NCBI GenBank assembly: GCA_913061105.1
Contig: CAJXVJ010000002.1
Location: 1-54,144, forward strand
DNA length: 54,144 nt
Origin: an uncultured Alcanivoracaceae bacterium
GTDB taxonomy: Bacteria; Pseudomonadota; Gammaproteobacteria; Xanthomonadales; Marinicellaceae
Direction of reading: 5' to 3'
Below, in pieces: positions 9,440 to 18,489 of this stretch. Position numbers and translations under genes: made by a program. The notes below the pieces were generated by a model. That model saw only the letters and a list, made by a program, of their open reading frames with translations, was not told the origin of the DNA and did no database searches. Every line of letters starts with the position of its first letter. Position 1 is the stretch's first letter.

Positions 9440-10213
9440 TTAAAGACAAAAGAATTTTGTAGATGTCTCAGTGGTCATTTTTTTAAATGAATTTAACTCT
9501 TCATTTCTTAATTGTGCAATCACTTGGGCTATGTGTGGTAAATGCTTGGGTTCGTTTCTGCGGGTTTTTAATTTTAAATCGCGGGGAATTAAATAAGGTG
9601 AATCGGTTTCAATCATCAAACGGTCACCAGGAATATTAGCCACCAACTCACGTAAATGCAAACCGCGCCTTTCATCACAGACCCAACCTGTAATGCCAAT
9701 GTGACAATCTAAATCAATGTAATCAAACAGGGCTTGTTTTGAATCGGTAAAACAATGCACAACTAAATTTGATAATTGATCTCGGTGTTCTTTGATAATG
9801 GGGTAAAAATCTTTGTGTGCATCTCGCTGGTGTAAGAACAAAGGCATTTTAGTTTCTATGGCCAGTTTAATGTGTTGCTCAAATGAAAATACCTGGGCTT
9901 CGCGGGGAGAAATATCACGAAAATAATCCAAGCCAGTTTCGCCAATGGCAACCACTTTATTGTGTTTAATCAATTCAAGAATCAAATCTTCAGTTTCACC
10001 GGTATAGTCTACAGCATGGTGCGGATGAATGCCCACAGTTGAGAATAGTTGATCTGGATATTCCTGTGTTAATTCAAAGGCTTGACGAGAACAAGTCATA
10101 TTAGAACCAGTCACAATCATGGCCTCAACACCGCTTTCTACAGCCGCCTGAATGACCTCCGACCGGTCTTTGTTAAAACTCTCATGGGTTAAATTTGCAC
10201 CAATATCTATCAT
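9440..10213 (-). CDS. tatD: TatD family metal-dependent DNase
   Basis: A cytosolic TIM-barrel metallohydrolase with 3'-5' exonuclease activity implicated in DNA repair and quality control. It aligns by eye along its whole length to E. coli TatD: MIDIGANLT at the start, GIHPHHA, VAIGETGLDYFRD, the H-x-R-D-A-H region, VVHCFTD, GITGWVCDERRGL and IETDSPYLIPRD. Length 257 aa is normal. It stands alone, divergent from the secreted-protein gene at 10280 across 66 bases. Confidence 0.93.
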   Translation of the reverse strand: MIDIGANLTHESFNKDRSEVIQAAVESGVEAMIVTGSNMTCSRQAFELTQEYPDQLFSTVGIHPHHAVDYTGETEDLILELIKHNKVVAIGETGLDYFRDISPREAQVFSFEQHIKLAIETKMPLFLHQRDAHKDFYPIIKEHRDQLSNLVVHCFTDSKQALFDYIDLDCHIGITGWVCDERRGLHLRELVANIPGDRLMIETDSPYLIPRDLKLKTRRNEPKHLPHIAQVIAQLRNEELNSFKKMTTETSTKFFCL

Positions 10214-10279
10214 TTGTTCATTATTTATTCAGCAAAAATGGCATAATATACCAATAACTTATTAATACGGAGAAAAAAC

Positions 10280-11293
10280 ATGCGTTTTTTTCATAAAATT
10301 CTTTTAGCATTGACATTAATGATGGCTTCACAGGCCAAAGCCTTTACGCCTGAATCTGGATTTTGGTGGAACCCAAATGAACCCGGATCAGGTTATACCA
10401 TAGAGATTCAAGACAACTTTCTTTTTATTATTGCTTATGTTTATGATGATTTAGGCAATCCAATTTGGTATACCGCTGCACAAACAATGGAAGGAAATGC
10501 AATATTTGATAGCGAATTAGATTATACCTATAATGGCCCTTGTATAGATTGTAATTACACACAGCCCATCACTATTGAAGGTGAGAGGGGCCCAATTACC
10601 ATTACGTTTATATCTGAATCCACAGCCGAATTACAATTTCAAGGTGCGGTTAAAAACATTCAAAGGTTTAATTTTATTTTGGGCGATGAATTAAACAAGA
10701 TGCGTGGTGAATGGCAAATCGTTATCGACCAATCAAATTTAGTTAGTGGTTATCCGTATTTTGCTGATGCCTTGATATTTGATGATGCGGGTTATGATTC
10801 AGATATTGATTTAGATGTGGTTATTGGATGTCGATCTGAATCTACCTACTTTTACTACTATTGTACTGATGATGCCTATGATAATAGTGTTTATGCCTAT
10901 TATGATGCCGATGATGATTTGTTGTATGCTGTCGTAGAACATGATAGCAATAATTTTTTAACTTATAAAGTTAGAGTTGGCTTACAGCAATTTGATGGTG
11001 ATGCCTATTTTTATCAAAGGGGTACAACTCCAAATTTTAATGTAGAAGGATTCTTGGTTAGAGGCTTTCGCACTGCCAGTCGAACATTTACTGAAACAGG
11101 CACAGGTCCTTCAAGAGCTGCTCCTACAAAAGACGATGGCGGTTTTAAATCGGCACAAGCCATACCATTGGCTTATACTAAAACACTCAGCCAAGAAGAA
11201 TATGCACAACTTGAGAATAAAAAACAAAACCAAATTGTGAAACAGTTAGAATTGTTTTTAGAAATGAATAAAAAACTTAAAGCTCTAAAATAA
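10280..11293 (+). CDS. Secreted protein of unknown function with W-N-P-x-E-P-G-x-G repeat-like opening
   Basis: Residues 1-21 form a signal peptide ending in AKA. The mature protein opens with SGFWWNPNEPGSGYTIE followed by an aromatic strand ending NPIWYTAA. I have seen this pattern (W-x-P-x-E-x-G-x-G ... G-x-P-x-W-Y) in exported proteins of gammaproteobacteria, but I know of no assigned function. Around residues 163-215 the chain is extremely rich in Tyr and Asp, with three Cys. The C-terminus is a Lys/Glu-rich helix. ATG 10280 follows a GGAG at 10268-10271. A bidirectional terminator follows. Confidence 0.75.
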   Translation: MRFFHKILLALTLMMASQAKAFTPESGFWWNPNEPGSGYTIEIQDNFLFIIAYVYDDLGNPIWYTAAQTMEGNAIFDSELDYTYNGPCIDCNYTQPITIEGERGPITITFISESTAELQFQGAVKNIQRFNFILGDELNKMRGEWQIVIDQSNLVSGYPYFADALIFDDAGYDSDIDLDVVIGCRSESTYFYYYCTDDAYDNSVYAYYDADDDLLYAVVEHDSNNFLTYKVRVGLQQFDGDAYFYQRGTTPNFNVEGFLVRGFRTASRTFTETGTGPSRAAPTKDDGGFKSAQAIPLAYTKTLSQEEYAQLENKKQNQIVKQLELFLEMNKKLKALK

Positions 11294-11304
11294 ACAACTT
11301 ACTC

Positions 11305-11340
11305 AAAAAAAAACAGCTTGGACAATCCAAGCTGTTTTTA
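11305..11340. terminator. Bidirectional Rho-independent terminator
   Basis: A 12-bp perfect stem (11311-11322 with 11326-11337) and 3-base loop is flanked by A-run on the left and T-run on the right. It lies between the convergent genes ending at 11293 (+) and 11403 (-). Confidence 0.88.
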
Positions 11341-11402
11341 TTGCCATTAATACACAATGGCTATTAAATTGATAATATCATTAGAAATATTTTAAATTGG
11401 CA

Positions 11403-14400
11403 CTATCGAAATCTACTATTTGCAATAGGCTTATCTGTTCCTAATGCGCCTTGTGGAAATATTTCAAGAGGCACAGCATAACCAAATTGACTCTGAAAGA
11501 TAATAAAGCGGTTTCCATGGCCATCAGAATTTGAACGCCAATAACCTATGTCATCTTTGCCATCTCCATCATAATCACCAGTGACAAAAACATCACTGTC
11601 ATCCATATTAATCAACGCATCAATAGTAGGTGAACCGCCATCCCAATCTTCCGCATGTAAAATTGTGGCGTTATTGAACGGATCAATGAGTGAACTTAAT
11701 CCTGCATTACCATTGTCAAAAAATACACCAGGAACTTGTAAACGGGCTGTACTGGTGCTTTCATGCCTTATTGAGCCAAGAATACCAATAAACCCTGTAT
11801 AAACAGTCTCTTGAAATTGACCGTTGACATTCAAATCTGTCACAAGCAAGAAATCTGCAAATCCGTCACCATCATGATCAAAACCTCCTGCTGGTTGAAA
11901 ATCACTGGTTATGCCCACTTTGGTATTAAATTGCACCACTGGGGTATTTGAATTATAATTCAAAATTATAAAACGAGCGACTTCTGCCGAGTCTTTATTG
12001 CTTACAAAAAACGCCAATTCATCCATTCCGTCGCCATTATAATCCCCAAATTGTGGATCAATACTTAAATCAGTATTAGAACTCTCTTCAAAAAATAGCG
12101 GTACATCATTGGGTCGGCTTGATCTTCTAATCAAATACTTAATTGAATTTGCATTATCGACGTCTAATTCAATCGCAATATCATCGATACCATCGCCGTC
12201 AAAATCACCACCACTGGATGGTTTTGCTGTGCTACCAAAAGTTGGCATATTGACAATGGTTTCTTCTCCCTGGACCGTGGCATCATTTTCTTTAATCAAG
12301 TGGGTTAGATAGGATGCTCCACCAATTTCCGTGGGATAGGTTAACACATAGTCACTTAATCCTGTCCCAGTAAAATCAAATTGAGCTTTCTTGCAATTTC
12401 CTTTCATATATGATGCTTGAAACGCTAAAGGTTGGGCACTTTTCAACTCAAAATCAGAATTGAATATCACATCATTCGATAATTCTGGTCCTTGCCTGAC
12501 AATCAATTCAACTTTTTCAATGACACCTGTATCTCCTGCCAAGTGGTCACTGACTGATAGCGTCCATATTCCATTGGCTTGTTCTGGTGTTAATCCTGCA
12601 AAAGCCCCATTTAATAATGTATTACAACCTCCATTGCGGCTGTAATCGTTGCCACGGGTGCTGGTTCTATAACCACCAGATGGTAATGTTGATCCGATAG
12701 CTTGCAATGATCCTTGCCACCAATCTAATTCACTGTGGTCATTAAATAAATAAGTTCCAAACAGTATTGAATTGCCTCCAGGTGGATTAACACTGTTCAC
12801 TCCTGTTCTGGCAAATATTACCAGCTTAGCTAAACCATCAGGCGATTTTAATACCATATCCACATCTCCAATCCATGTGTGACTCATGGTGATTGAGATA
12901 TCCAAATCTTCAATATTACCAGATATCAGTTGTTCCATATCTAATGGAATTTCAATTCCAACAGGGTTGTTATCAGGAATGGGTAATGAGACTGGAAAAG
13001 ATTTGGTGATTAAATTGACATCATTAAAAACATAAGCTGCCCCTGATTCTGGTTTGTTGTTATTATCAACAATTCCATCTAGATTTGTCACCCCTGTCAA
13101 ATCACTGTCTTCATGGTGGGCACCAACAGCAATATAATCACCAGATACTCCCACACCAATAGAAAATTCATCTCCGGCTTCGGCTTCGGCTGCCTTCAAA
13201 TAACCTTGTTCACTCCAAGTAGAACCATTTTTATGAAAAACAAAGGCCGCTCCGGAATCTATTTCATCATTATCAAACCTAATAGCACTACTGTCTTCAC
13301 CAACTGCAGCGATAACTGCTATATTTCCAGAAATCGCTACACTACTACCAAAATCATCTCGTATATCTGTCTCGGAGGCTTTGACATAAGCTTGTTGAAA
13401 CCAGAATGAATTGCCACCAGTAGAATTGCGTTTAAAGATATAAGCAGCCCCTGAATCTGTTAGGCCGTTATTATTTTGATCACCATTAATTACTGTCGCA
13501 TTACTGTCTTCACCAATGGCACCAACAACAATGGTGTCTCCTGAAATTGCCACATCAAATCCAAATAAATCGGTGGCTTCGGTATTTGATGCTTTGATAA
13601 AGTGAGTTTGTGGCCAATTACCACCCGTTTTAGTAAAAACATAAGCGGCTCCAGAACTTATGGCATTGTCGTTAAATCCATCACCGCTATTTACACCAAC
13701 AAAATCTGAGCTTTCACCATACGCACCCACAACAATGGTGTCTCCTGAAATGGCTACTGAGTATCCAAATCTATCATCTTCGCCAAAATTTATCGCTTTT
13801 AATTGGGTATCATAGACCCAATTAGAACCACTTTTTTTATAAATATGAGCGGCGCCCGAAGAGTTCAATTGATTAGCCTGATGCGGAACGCCGACTACAA
13901 CTGTATCTCCTGAAACAGCCACATCATGACCAAATTCTCCTCCTGGTGTTTCAAATAAATTTTTTAAATAAGCTTCTTGTATCCAATTGCCGTTTAATCG
14001 AATAAAAACATAGGCCGCACCAGAATCTGGACTGCCATCGTTTCCACTGCCTGAATTAACCGTAGTGGAATCACTGTCTTCATAGGGCGCACCCACAACA
14101 ATAGTATTTCCTGAAATACTTACCGAAGCTCCAAAACCATCAAACAACCCTTCGTTGGAGGCTTTCAGGATAGCTTGTTGACTCCATCCATTATTGTCTC
14201 GCACAAAAACATAAGCCGCTCCACCATCTGATTGATTAGGAGCCCCAACTACCATCGTATCACCAGATATTGCCACGTCTCTTCCGAACTGATCATTTGC
14301 AGTTACGGCATCTGCTTTGATGTAAGCATGTTGTACATAACTGGAGTCAACAACATTGCCTGATTTTGAATAATCATCAATTTGATTTTCGATGGATCCC

Positions 14401-14510
14401 CAATCTTTAGACGATAGCCCAAATGGACCTTTTTCTATTGTTGGTTCAATGGCATATGTGCTTGTACATGTCAGTACTAAAATTAAAAACATTCTGAACT
14501 GGTTATTCAT
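11403..14510 (-). CDS. Secreted FG-GAP propeller, P-domain and VCBS-like repeat protein
   Basis: 1035 aa. A signal peptide (residues 1-20, ending STYA) is followed by seven FG-GAP units with a repeated pattern (D-x-F-G-x-x-V-A-I-S-G-D-T-x-V-V-G-A), enough for one seven-bladed beta-propeller. A proprotein-convertase P domain (about residues 500-670) follows, recognised from ITMSHTWIGDVDMVLKSPDG, SGGYRTSTRGNDYSRNG and NGIWTLSVSDHLAGDTG. Next comes DVIFNSDFE (680-688), then VCBS-like Ca-binding repeats (DFDGDGIDD, DYNGDGMDE, DHDGDGFAD, DYDGDGKDD) to the end. No protease catalytic domain is present, so a surface or adhesive role is likely. It lies 108 bases downstream of an ECF sigma gene on the same strand. 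Confidence 0.88.
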   Translation of the reverse strand: MNNQFRMFLILVLTCTSTYAIEPTIEKGPFGLSSKDWGSIENQIDDYSKSGNVVDSSYVQHAYIKADAVTANDQFGRDVAISGDTMVVGAPNQSDGGAAYVFVRDNNGWSQQAILKASNEGLFDGFGASVSISGNTIVVGAPYEDSDSTTVNSGSGNDGSPDSGAAYVFIRLNGNWIQEAYLKNLFETPGGEFGHDVAVSGDTVVVGVPHQANQLNSSGAAHIYKKSGSNWVYDTQLKAINFGEDDRFGYSVAISGDTIVVGAYGESSDFVGVNSGDGFNDNAISSGAAYVFTKTGGNWPQTHFIKASNTEATDLFGFDVAISGDTIVVGAIGEDSNATVINGDQNNNGLTDSGAAYIFKRNSTGGNSFWFQQAYVKASETDIRDDFGSSVAISGNIAVIAAVGEDSSAIRFDNDEIDSGAAFVFHKNGSTWSEQGYLKAAEAEAGDEFSIGVGVSGDYIAVGAHHEDSDLTGVTNLDGIVDNNNKPESGAAYVFNDVNLITKSFPVSLPIPDNNPVGIEIPLDMEQLISGNIEDLDISITMSHTWIGDVDMVLKSPDGLAKLVIFARTGVNSVNPPGGNSILFGTYLFNDHSELDWWQGSLQAIGSTLPSGGYRTSTRGNDYSRNGGCNTLLNGAFAGLTPEQANGIWTLSVSDHLAGDTGVIEKVELIVRQGPELSNDVIFNSDFELKSAQPLAFQASYMKGNCKKAQFDFTGTGLSDYVLTYPTEIGGASYLTHLIKENDATVQGEETIVNMPTFGSTAKPSSGGDFDGDGIDDIAIELDVDNANSIKYLIRRSSRPNDVPLFFEESSNTDLSIDPQFGDYNGDGMDELAFFVSNKDSAEVARFIILNYNSNTPVVQFNTKVGITSDFQPAGGFDHDGDGFADFLLVTDLNVNGQFQETVYTGFIGILGSIRHESTSTARLQVPGVFFDNGNAGLSSLIDPFNNATILHAEDWDGGSPTIDALINMDDSDVFVTGDYDGDGKDDIGYWRSNSDGHGNRFIIFQSQFGYAVPLEIFPQGALGTDKPIANSRFR

Positions 14511-14515
14511 AATTT

Positions 14516-14544
14516 ACTCTAAAAATAAGTGTCTTATTTAGAGT
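14516..14544 (-). promoter_or_regulatory. Dyad directly upstream of the 1035-aa protein gene
   Basis: Arms 14516-14529 and 14533-14544 pair over 12 bases with a 2-base bulge and a 3-base loop. The dyad ends 5 bases before the ATG, so as RNA it would occlude the ribosome site (AGAGT); as DNA it could be an operator. It is not followed by a T-run, so it is not a terminator. Confidence 0.4.
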
Positions 14545-14618
14545 ATGCGTATTATCTGAATTATCATGGACATTTAAATTTAAAATTTGTAATTGAGTTA
14601 GAAATTGAAACTGCCGAA

Positions 14619-15173
14619 TTAATTCAATTCTTTGAATAACCACAACCGAGAAACAGACCAGTCACGTTGAACTGTTTTACTTGAAACAGATAAAATTTCT
14701 GCGATTTCTTCATTATTTAGCCCGCCAAAAAACCGCAAAGTCACAATTTCTGCTTGTCTTGGGTTGAGTGCCTCAAGTTTTATTAAGGCTTGTTCAAGTC
14801 CATCTAAATCTATTGCTTGTTTAAAGCCTGATTGTATGTCTTCCTTAAGGGTTAATAATGTTTGATTGTTACCGCGTTTATCGGCATTGTCTTTTCTAAA
14901 TTTATCCACCAAAACTCGCCGCATGGTTCGAGCGGCCATTGAAAAAAAGTGGGTGCGGTTTTTCCAATCAACGGAATTGGCATCTATCAATCTAAGATAA
15001 GCCTCAGATACCAGTTCAGTACACTGTATGCTGTTTTTTTTATTTCTGTTAAGTTGCGCTGTAGCCAGTTCTCGAAGTTGTTGATAAACCTCTTCAATGA
15101 GTTGATCCAATGCCGCTTGATCGCCTTCTTGCCAGCGATTTAATAAAACCGTGACTTGAACTTTAGTTTTCAT
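14619..15173 (-). CDS. ECF-type sigma factor (Sigma70_ECF, kinase-associated type)
   Basis: 184 aa with region 2 (about residues 20-95, including VDWKNRTHFFSMAARTMRRVLVD) and region 4 with a helix-turn-helix (LNPRQAEIVTLRFFGGLNNEEIAEIL, then VSSKTVQRDW). It resembles the ECF group found beside Ser/Thr kinases. The region-2.2 segment that is normally acidic (DAED-like) reads QCTELVSEAYLRL, with Thr52. It overlaps the kinase stop by 11 bases, so the two are translated together. No anti-sigma gene is present. Likely control is by the adjacent kinase (inference). Confidence 0.9.
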   Translation of the reverse strand: MKTKVQVTVLLNRWQEGDQAALDQLIEEVYQQLRELATAQLNRNKKNSIQCTELVSEAYLRLIDANSVDWKNRTHFFSMAARTMRRVLVDKFRKDNADKRGNNQTLLTLKEDIQSGFKQAIDLDGLEQALIKLEALNPRQAEIVTLRFFGGLNNEEIAEILSVSSKTVQRDWSVSRLWLFKELN

Positions 15174-17502
15174 CGTTTTGTTTTAGATTGTTTTTTTGAG
15201 CTTCTTCAAATCCTCTGAGTATGGCATAGTAGCGATTTTTATCTTGTAAATCAATGTTCTTACTTTGTAAGAAATCAGCGGCTTCTCGTGCTTTCTCAAG
15301 TTTTCCAAGGTACATACTGGCTATGAGTAAATGTTGGATATACAACACATCTTTGCTGTATTGTGTAATCGGAAGAATAATATCATAGGCTTCTTGGAAC
15401 ACCACTTTGCTTTTTTCAAATTCATCATTTGACCAAAACAAATAGGCTTTGGTAAATAATGCTCGTACCAAATTGTTCTGAGTACTGATGTTTGATGCAT
15501 CCCACTTAAGCAAACTCCTTTGTTGCTCAATGGCTTTGTTGCCCATTGATAAAGATTTATCATAATCACCAAGCACACGATAAATATCAGCCAGTAATCC
15601 CAAAACATTGGCATAATTAATTTTCGCCTCATAGTCATTTGGGTTTTCAACCAGTAATTCTTGATCGTACTGTTTTGATAACAAACAAGTATCAAGTGTT
15701 TCTGCATTAATGCCATTGACAAATTTCAAACCACATATTTCAAATTGAATACTGGCCAAAACTTCTAATAATTCAGGCACTTCATCGATGATGCTGATGG
15801 TTTTTTGATGCGCCATATCCAGTAATTGCTCAGCTTTTTCAAATTCTCTTTTCTCAAGGTAACTGTTGGCAGTTAAATAGATCGACTTAAGATACAGCGA
15901 CCAACGTTTTTCTTCATTGACTTGGTTCATGTTCAATGGAGTATCATTTTGTTGATTGACCAATTTTTCACCCAAATGCATAGTGGATGTGGTCACTTTA
16001 ATTGACTCATCAAAATCTCCCATATATCGATACAAATCGCCCAAAGCAATCTGAGTGATGCCCAATCTGTAATTTAACAAGGGGTTGTTCGGGTCTTTTT
16101 GTTGTATTTCTTTTAGCGATTCATAAGCTTGTTCAAGCAATTTTATGCTTTGTTTTTCCTCACCTTTGTCTTTTAAAACTTGTGCCACATAAACCATTGC
16201 TATTACAGATTGACCTTGCGAGTCTTGAATGAGTTCTGGTGATAGGTTGTTATAATATGACAGAGCTTGATTCGCCACTGATTCCAATAACTCAATCTTC
16301 CCCAATTCTTGCAATCCTGAATGTAAGTCATCCAGCATAAAACTGATTAATTTTTCCGCATCAGACCTGGCTGCCAGAGCATGGTTGCGCTCTAATTGCA
16401 GGTCTGTTGTATATTTCCAAGCAGCCAATAAAATTAAAAGGGTAATGGTCATAGCCATGGCCCACAATACATGGCGTTTTGTTCGGCTTTGTAATTGTTT
16501 AATCCTTTCTTGTACAGCACGTGCTGTAGGCCTTTTATTGGCATCGGCTGATAACAATTGTTTTAATAGGTTTGTTTCTGTTCTCGGTAAATTTTTGGGA
16601 ACTTCAAACTGAGCTTGTTTAGACTTTTCCATTAACTCAACATTGGATGCGATTTTTGAAAATGGCATCTGATTGGTTAACAACTCACTTAATATTAATC
16701 CAAAACTCCATAAATCTGTGGCCGTGTTAGACTTTTCGCCTCTGGCTTGCTCTGGAGACATGTATCCTGGTGTGCCAGAAACTTGGGTTAATTTTGGATC
16801 AGCTTTAGTATTGGGTTGTGCCCCTTCAATACCTGAACGGGCAAGACCAAAATCTAAAATTTTAACCGTGCCATCATCTGTCATCATGATATTATCAGGC
16901 TTTAAGTCTCTATGAACAATGCCACGTTCATGAGCAACAGTCAAGGCAGAAATAATTTGATGTGCTACTTCAATGGGGTTGTTTAAATTATCATCATCAA
17001 GAATTTGTCTCAGAGTTTTTCCTTGTATTAATTCTAAGACCAATACATCTTTCTGATCATCAACAAAAAAATCATAGACTTGACAGATGTTAGGGTGATG
17101 CAAACTGGATAAAACTTGTGCTTCGTTTAAAAATTCAGCACGGCGTGTCTCTGACATTTGCAATTGACTGTTCATGACCTTAATCGCGACTTTACGTTTA
17201 AGTACCTGATCAACACCTGCATAAACTTGGCCCATTCCACCACGAGCAATCAATCCATCAATTTTAATGCGGCCAATTTTGCCCTTTATGACTTCTTCTT
17301 TATCTTCATGCTGAGGAAATTCAATAGGGGTTTGATCTAGAAAAGAATCTTCAACATCCAAATTGAGTAATTCTTGAACATCTGCTCGCAATGACACATC
17401 ATCAGCACACAACTGATTTAACAAATCTCCTGCCTGGTCTTTTGGAGCTTCTAGAACCTCAGCAACAATGTCACTGACTAATTTATAACGTTCAGGATTC
17501 AC
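15163..17502 (-). CDS. Membrane Ser/Thr protein kinase with TPR-like C-terminal domain
   Basis: 779 aa. The kinase domain spans about residues 78-340: glycine loop ARGGMGQVY (86-94), Lys108, Glu127, HRDLKPDN (197-204), DFG (217-219) and GTPGYMSPE (243-251), so all catalytic elements are intact. A membrane span at 344-363 is followed by an about 400-residue helical, TPR-like region, presumably periplasmic or sensory. Residues 1-70 are a short helical N-terminal extension. The start is GTG. It lies 78 bases after the LPS operon and overlaps the sigma gene by 11 bases. Kinase-first order is the reverse of the pair at 51092. Confidence 0.92.
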   Translation of the reverse strand: MNPERYKLVSDIVAEVLEAPKDQAGDLLNQLCADDVSLRADVQELLNLDVEDSFLDQTPIEFPQHEDKEEVIKGKIGRIKIDGLIARGGMGQVYAGVDQVLKRKVAIKVMNSQLQMSETRRAEFLNEAQVLSSLHHPNICQVYDFFVDDQKDVLVLELIQGKTLRQILDDDNLNNPIEVAHQIISALTVAHERGIVHRDLKPDNIMMTDDGTVKILDFGLARSGIEGAQPNTKADPKLTQVSGTPGYMSPEQARGEKSNTATDLWSFGLILSELLTNQMPFSKIASNVELMEKSKQAQFEVPKNLPRTETNLLKQLLSADANKRPTARAVQERIKQLQSRTKRHVLWAMAMTITLLILLAAWKYTTDLQLERNHALAARSDAEKLISFMLDDLHSGLQELGKIELLESVANQALSYYNNLSPELIQDSQGQSVIAMVYVAQVLKDKGEEKQSIKLLEQAYESLKEIQQKDPNNPLLNYRLGITQIALGDLYRYMGDFDESIKVTTSTMHLGEKLVNQQNDTPLNMNQVNEEKRWSLYLKSIYLTANSYLEKREFEKAEQLLDMAHQKTISIIDEVPELLEVLASIQFEICGLKFVNGINAETLDTCLLSKQYDQELLVENPNDYEAKINYANVLGLLADIYRVLGDYDKSLSMGNKAIEQQRSLLKWDASNISTQNNLVRALFTKAYLFWSNDEFEKSKVVFQEAYDIILPITQYSKDVLYIQHLLIASMYLGKLEKAREAADFLQSKNIDLQDKNRYYAILRGFEEAQKNNLKQNDEN

Positions 17503-17534
17503 AATTCACTATCTTGTCTGACTTTGTATGAGAT

Positions 17535-17563
17535 ATTTAATGTTATCATAATCATGTTATCAA
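17535..17563 (-). promoter_or_regulatory. Candidate promoter with direct repeats before the kinase gene
   Basis: On the minus strand TTGATA (17563-17558), a 17-base spacer, then TTAAAT (17540-17535) lies about 33 bases before the GTG. Two exact 9-base direct repeats (ATGTTATCA on the plus strand, at 17540-17548 and 17554-17562) overlap the -35 and spacer at 14-base spacing, a possible operator. Confidence 0.35.
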
Positions 17564-17580
17564 CAGTAAATATAATGTCC

Positions 17581-18486
17581 CTACAAATCTTTGTATAAAT
17601 AGTTTTTGCCTTTTGGGTGGTTTTTAAACCGGCGGTGAACCCATAGGTATTGTTCTGGATGTGTTCTGATCTGTTGTTCAAACAGTTGGTTCATTTTGGT
17701 TAAACTGGCTTGAATGTCTTTGTCTTGAAAGTAATCTAGAGGCTTATGAAAGTGTATTTTCCAACAGGTTTTGCCTTCTGCATTTTTTTCACGAAAACCG
17801 AACCATGGTATGACTGGGGTTTTACTGACTTGTGCCAATCGCACTGGGCCAATGACTGTGGCAGCCGGCTGTTTAAAAAAATCAATGTATTCGCACTGAT
17901 AAGAAAAGTTCTGATCTGGAATATAATAGACAGGATTGTTGCCTTTCAATGATTTAAGCACAGATTTAATGTCTTTCTTATCGATGGTTTTTTCACAATG
18001 GGAACGCCTTGCTTTATCTATGTGTTTTTCAAAAACCTTATTATTGTGTTGTCTTGCCAACATGTGGCCTTTTTTTTCTATGGCATCATTTATGCCTCTG
18101 ATAGTGATTTCTATCGGGTGTAAATGGCACCCCAATAATAAACAGCCTTTATTTCCAGATAAAGCCTTGTGTAAGTTTTCTAGCCCAGAAAATTCAAATC
18201 GGTTGGCTAGCTTTTCTTTTTTGGACCAAAAGGCCACCATCATTTCAGCAAACCCAATGCCAGTTGATACTAAGTTCTTTTTAAGCAATACTTTTTGCTC
18301 GGTTGCTGACATCTCAGGGAAGCACAATTCAATATTTCTCGCAGCAATTTTTTTTCTTTTATTGGGAATAATCCATGTTAAGAAGCCTAAAGTTCCACCA
18401 CCTTTTAAAACAACTGCCAAAGGTAACTTAACAAACAAGCGTGCCAAACCAATAAGAAAGTCTGTTTTTATTTTCTGGAAATTCAA
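17581..18486 (-). CDS. LpxL/HtrB-family lipid A acyltransferase
   Basis: An inner-membrane enzyme adding a secondary acyl chain to the lipid A precursor. At 301 aa it has an N-terminal hydrophobic anchor, the catalytic H-x4-E motif (HLHPIE), a YYIPDQNF segment (the family's Y-x-x-D-Q) and the C-terminal EQYLWVHRRFK stretch. It is shorter and more divergent than E. coli LpxL, so which acyl position it modifies is not clear. It is last in the run GT4, O-antigen ligase, GT2, acyltransferase. Confidence 0.85.
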   Translation of the reverse strand: MNFQKIKTDFLIGLARLFVKLPLAVVLKGGGTLGFLTWIIPNKRKKIAARNIELCFPEMSATEQKVLLKKNLVSTGIGFAEMMVAFWSKKEKLANRFEFSGLENLHKALSGNKGCLLLGCHLHPIEITIRGINDAIEKKGHMLARQHNNKVFEKHIDKARRSHCEKTIDKKDIKSVLKSLKGNNPVYYIPDQNFSYQCEYIDFFKQPAATVIGPVRLAQVSKTPVIPWFGFREKNAEGKTCWKIHFHKPLDYFQDKDIQASLTKMNQLFEQQIRTHPEQYLWVHRRFKNHPKGKNYLYKDL

Positions 18487-18489
18487 AAC

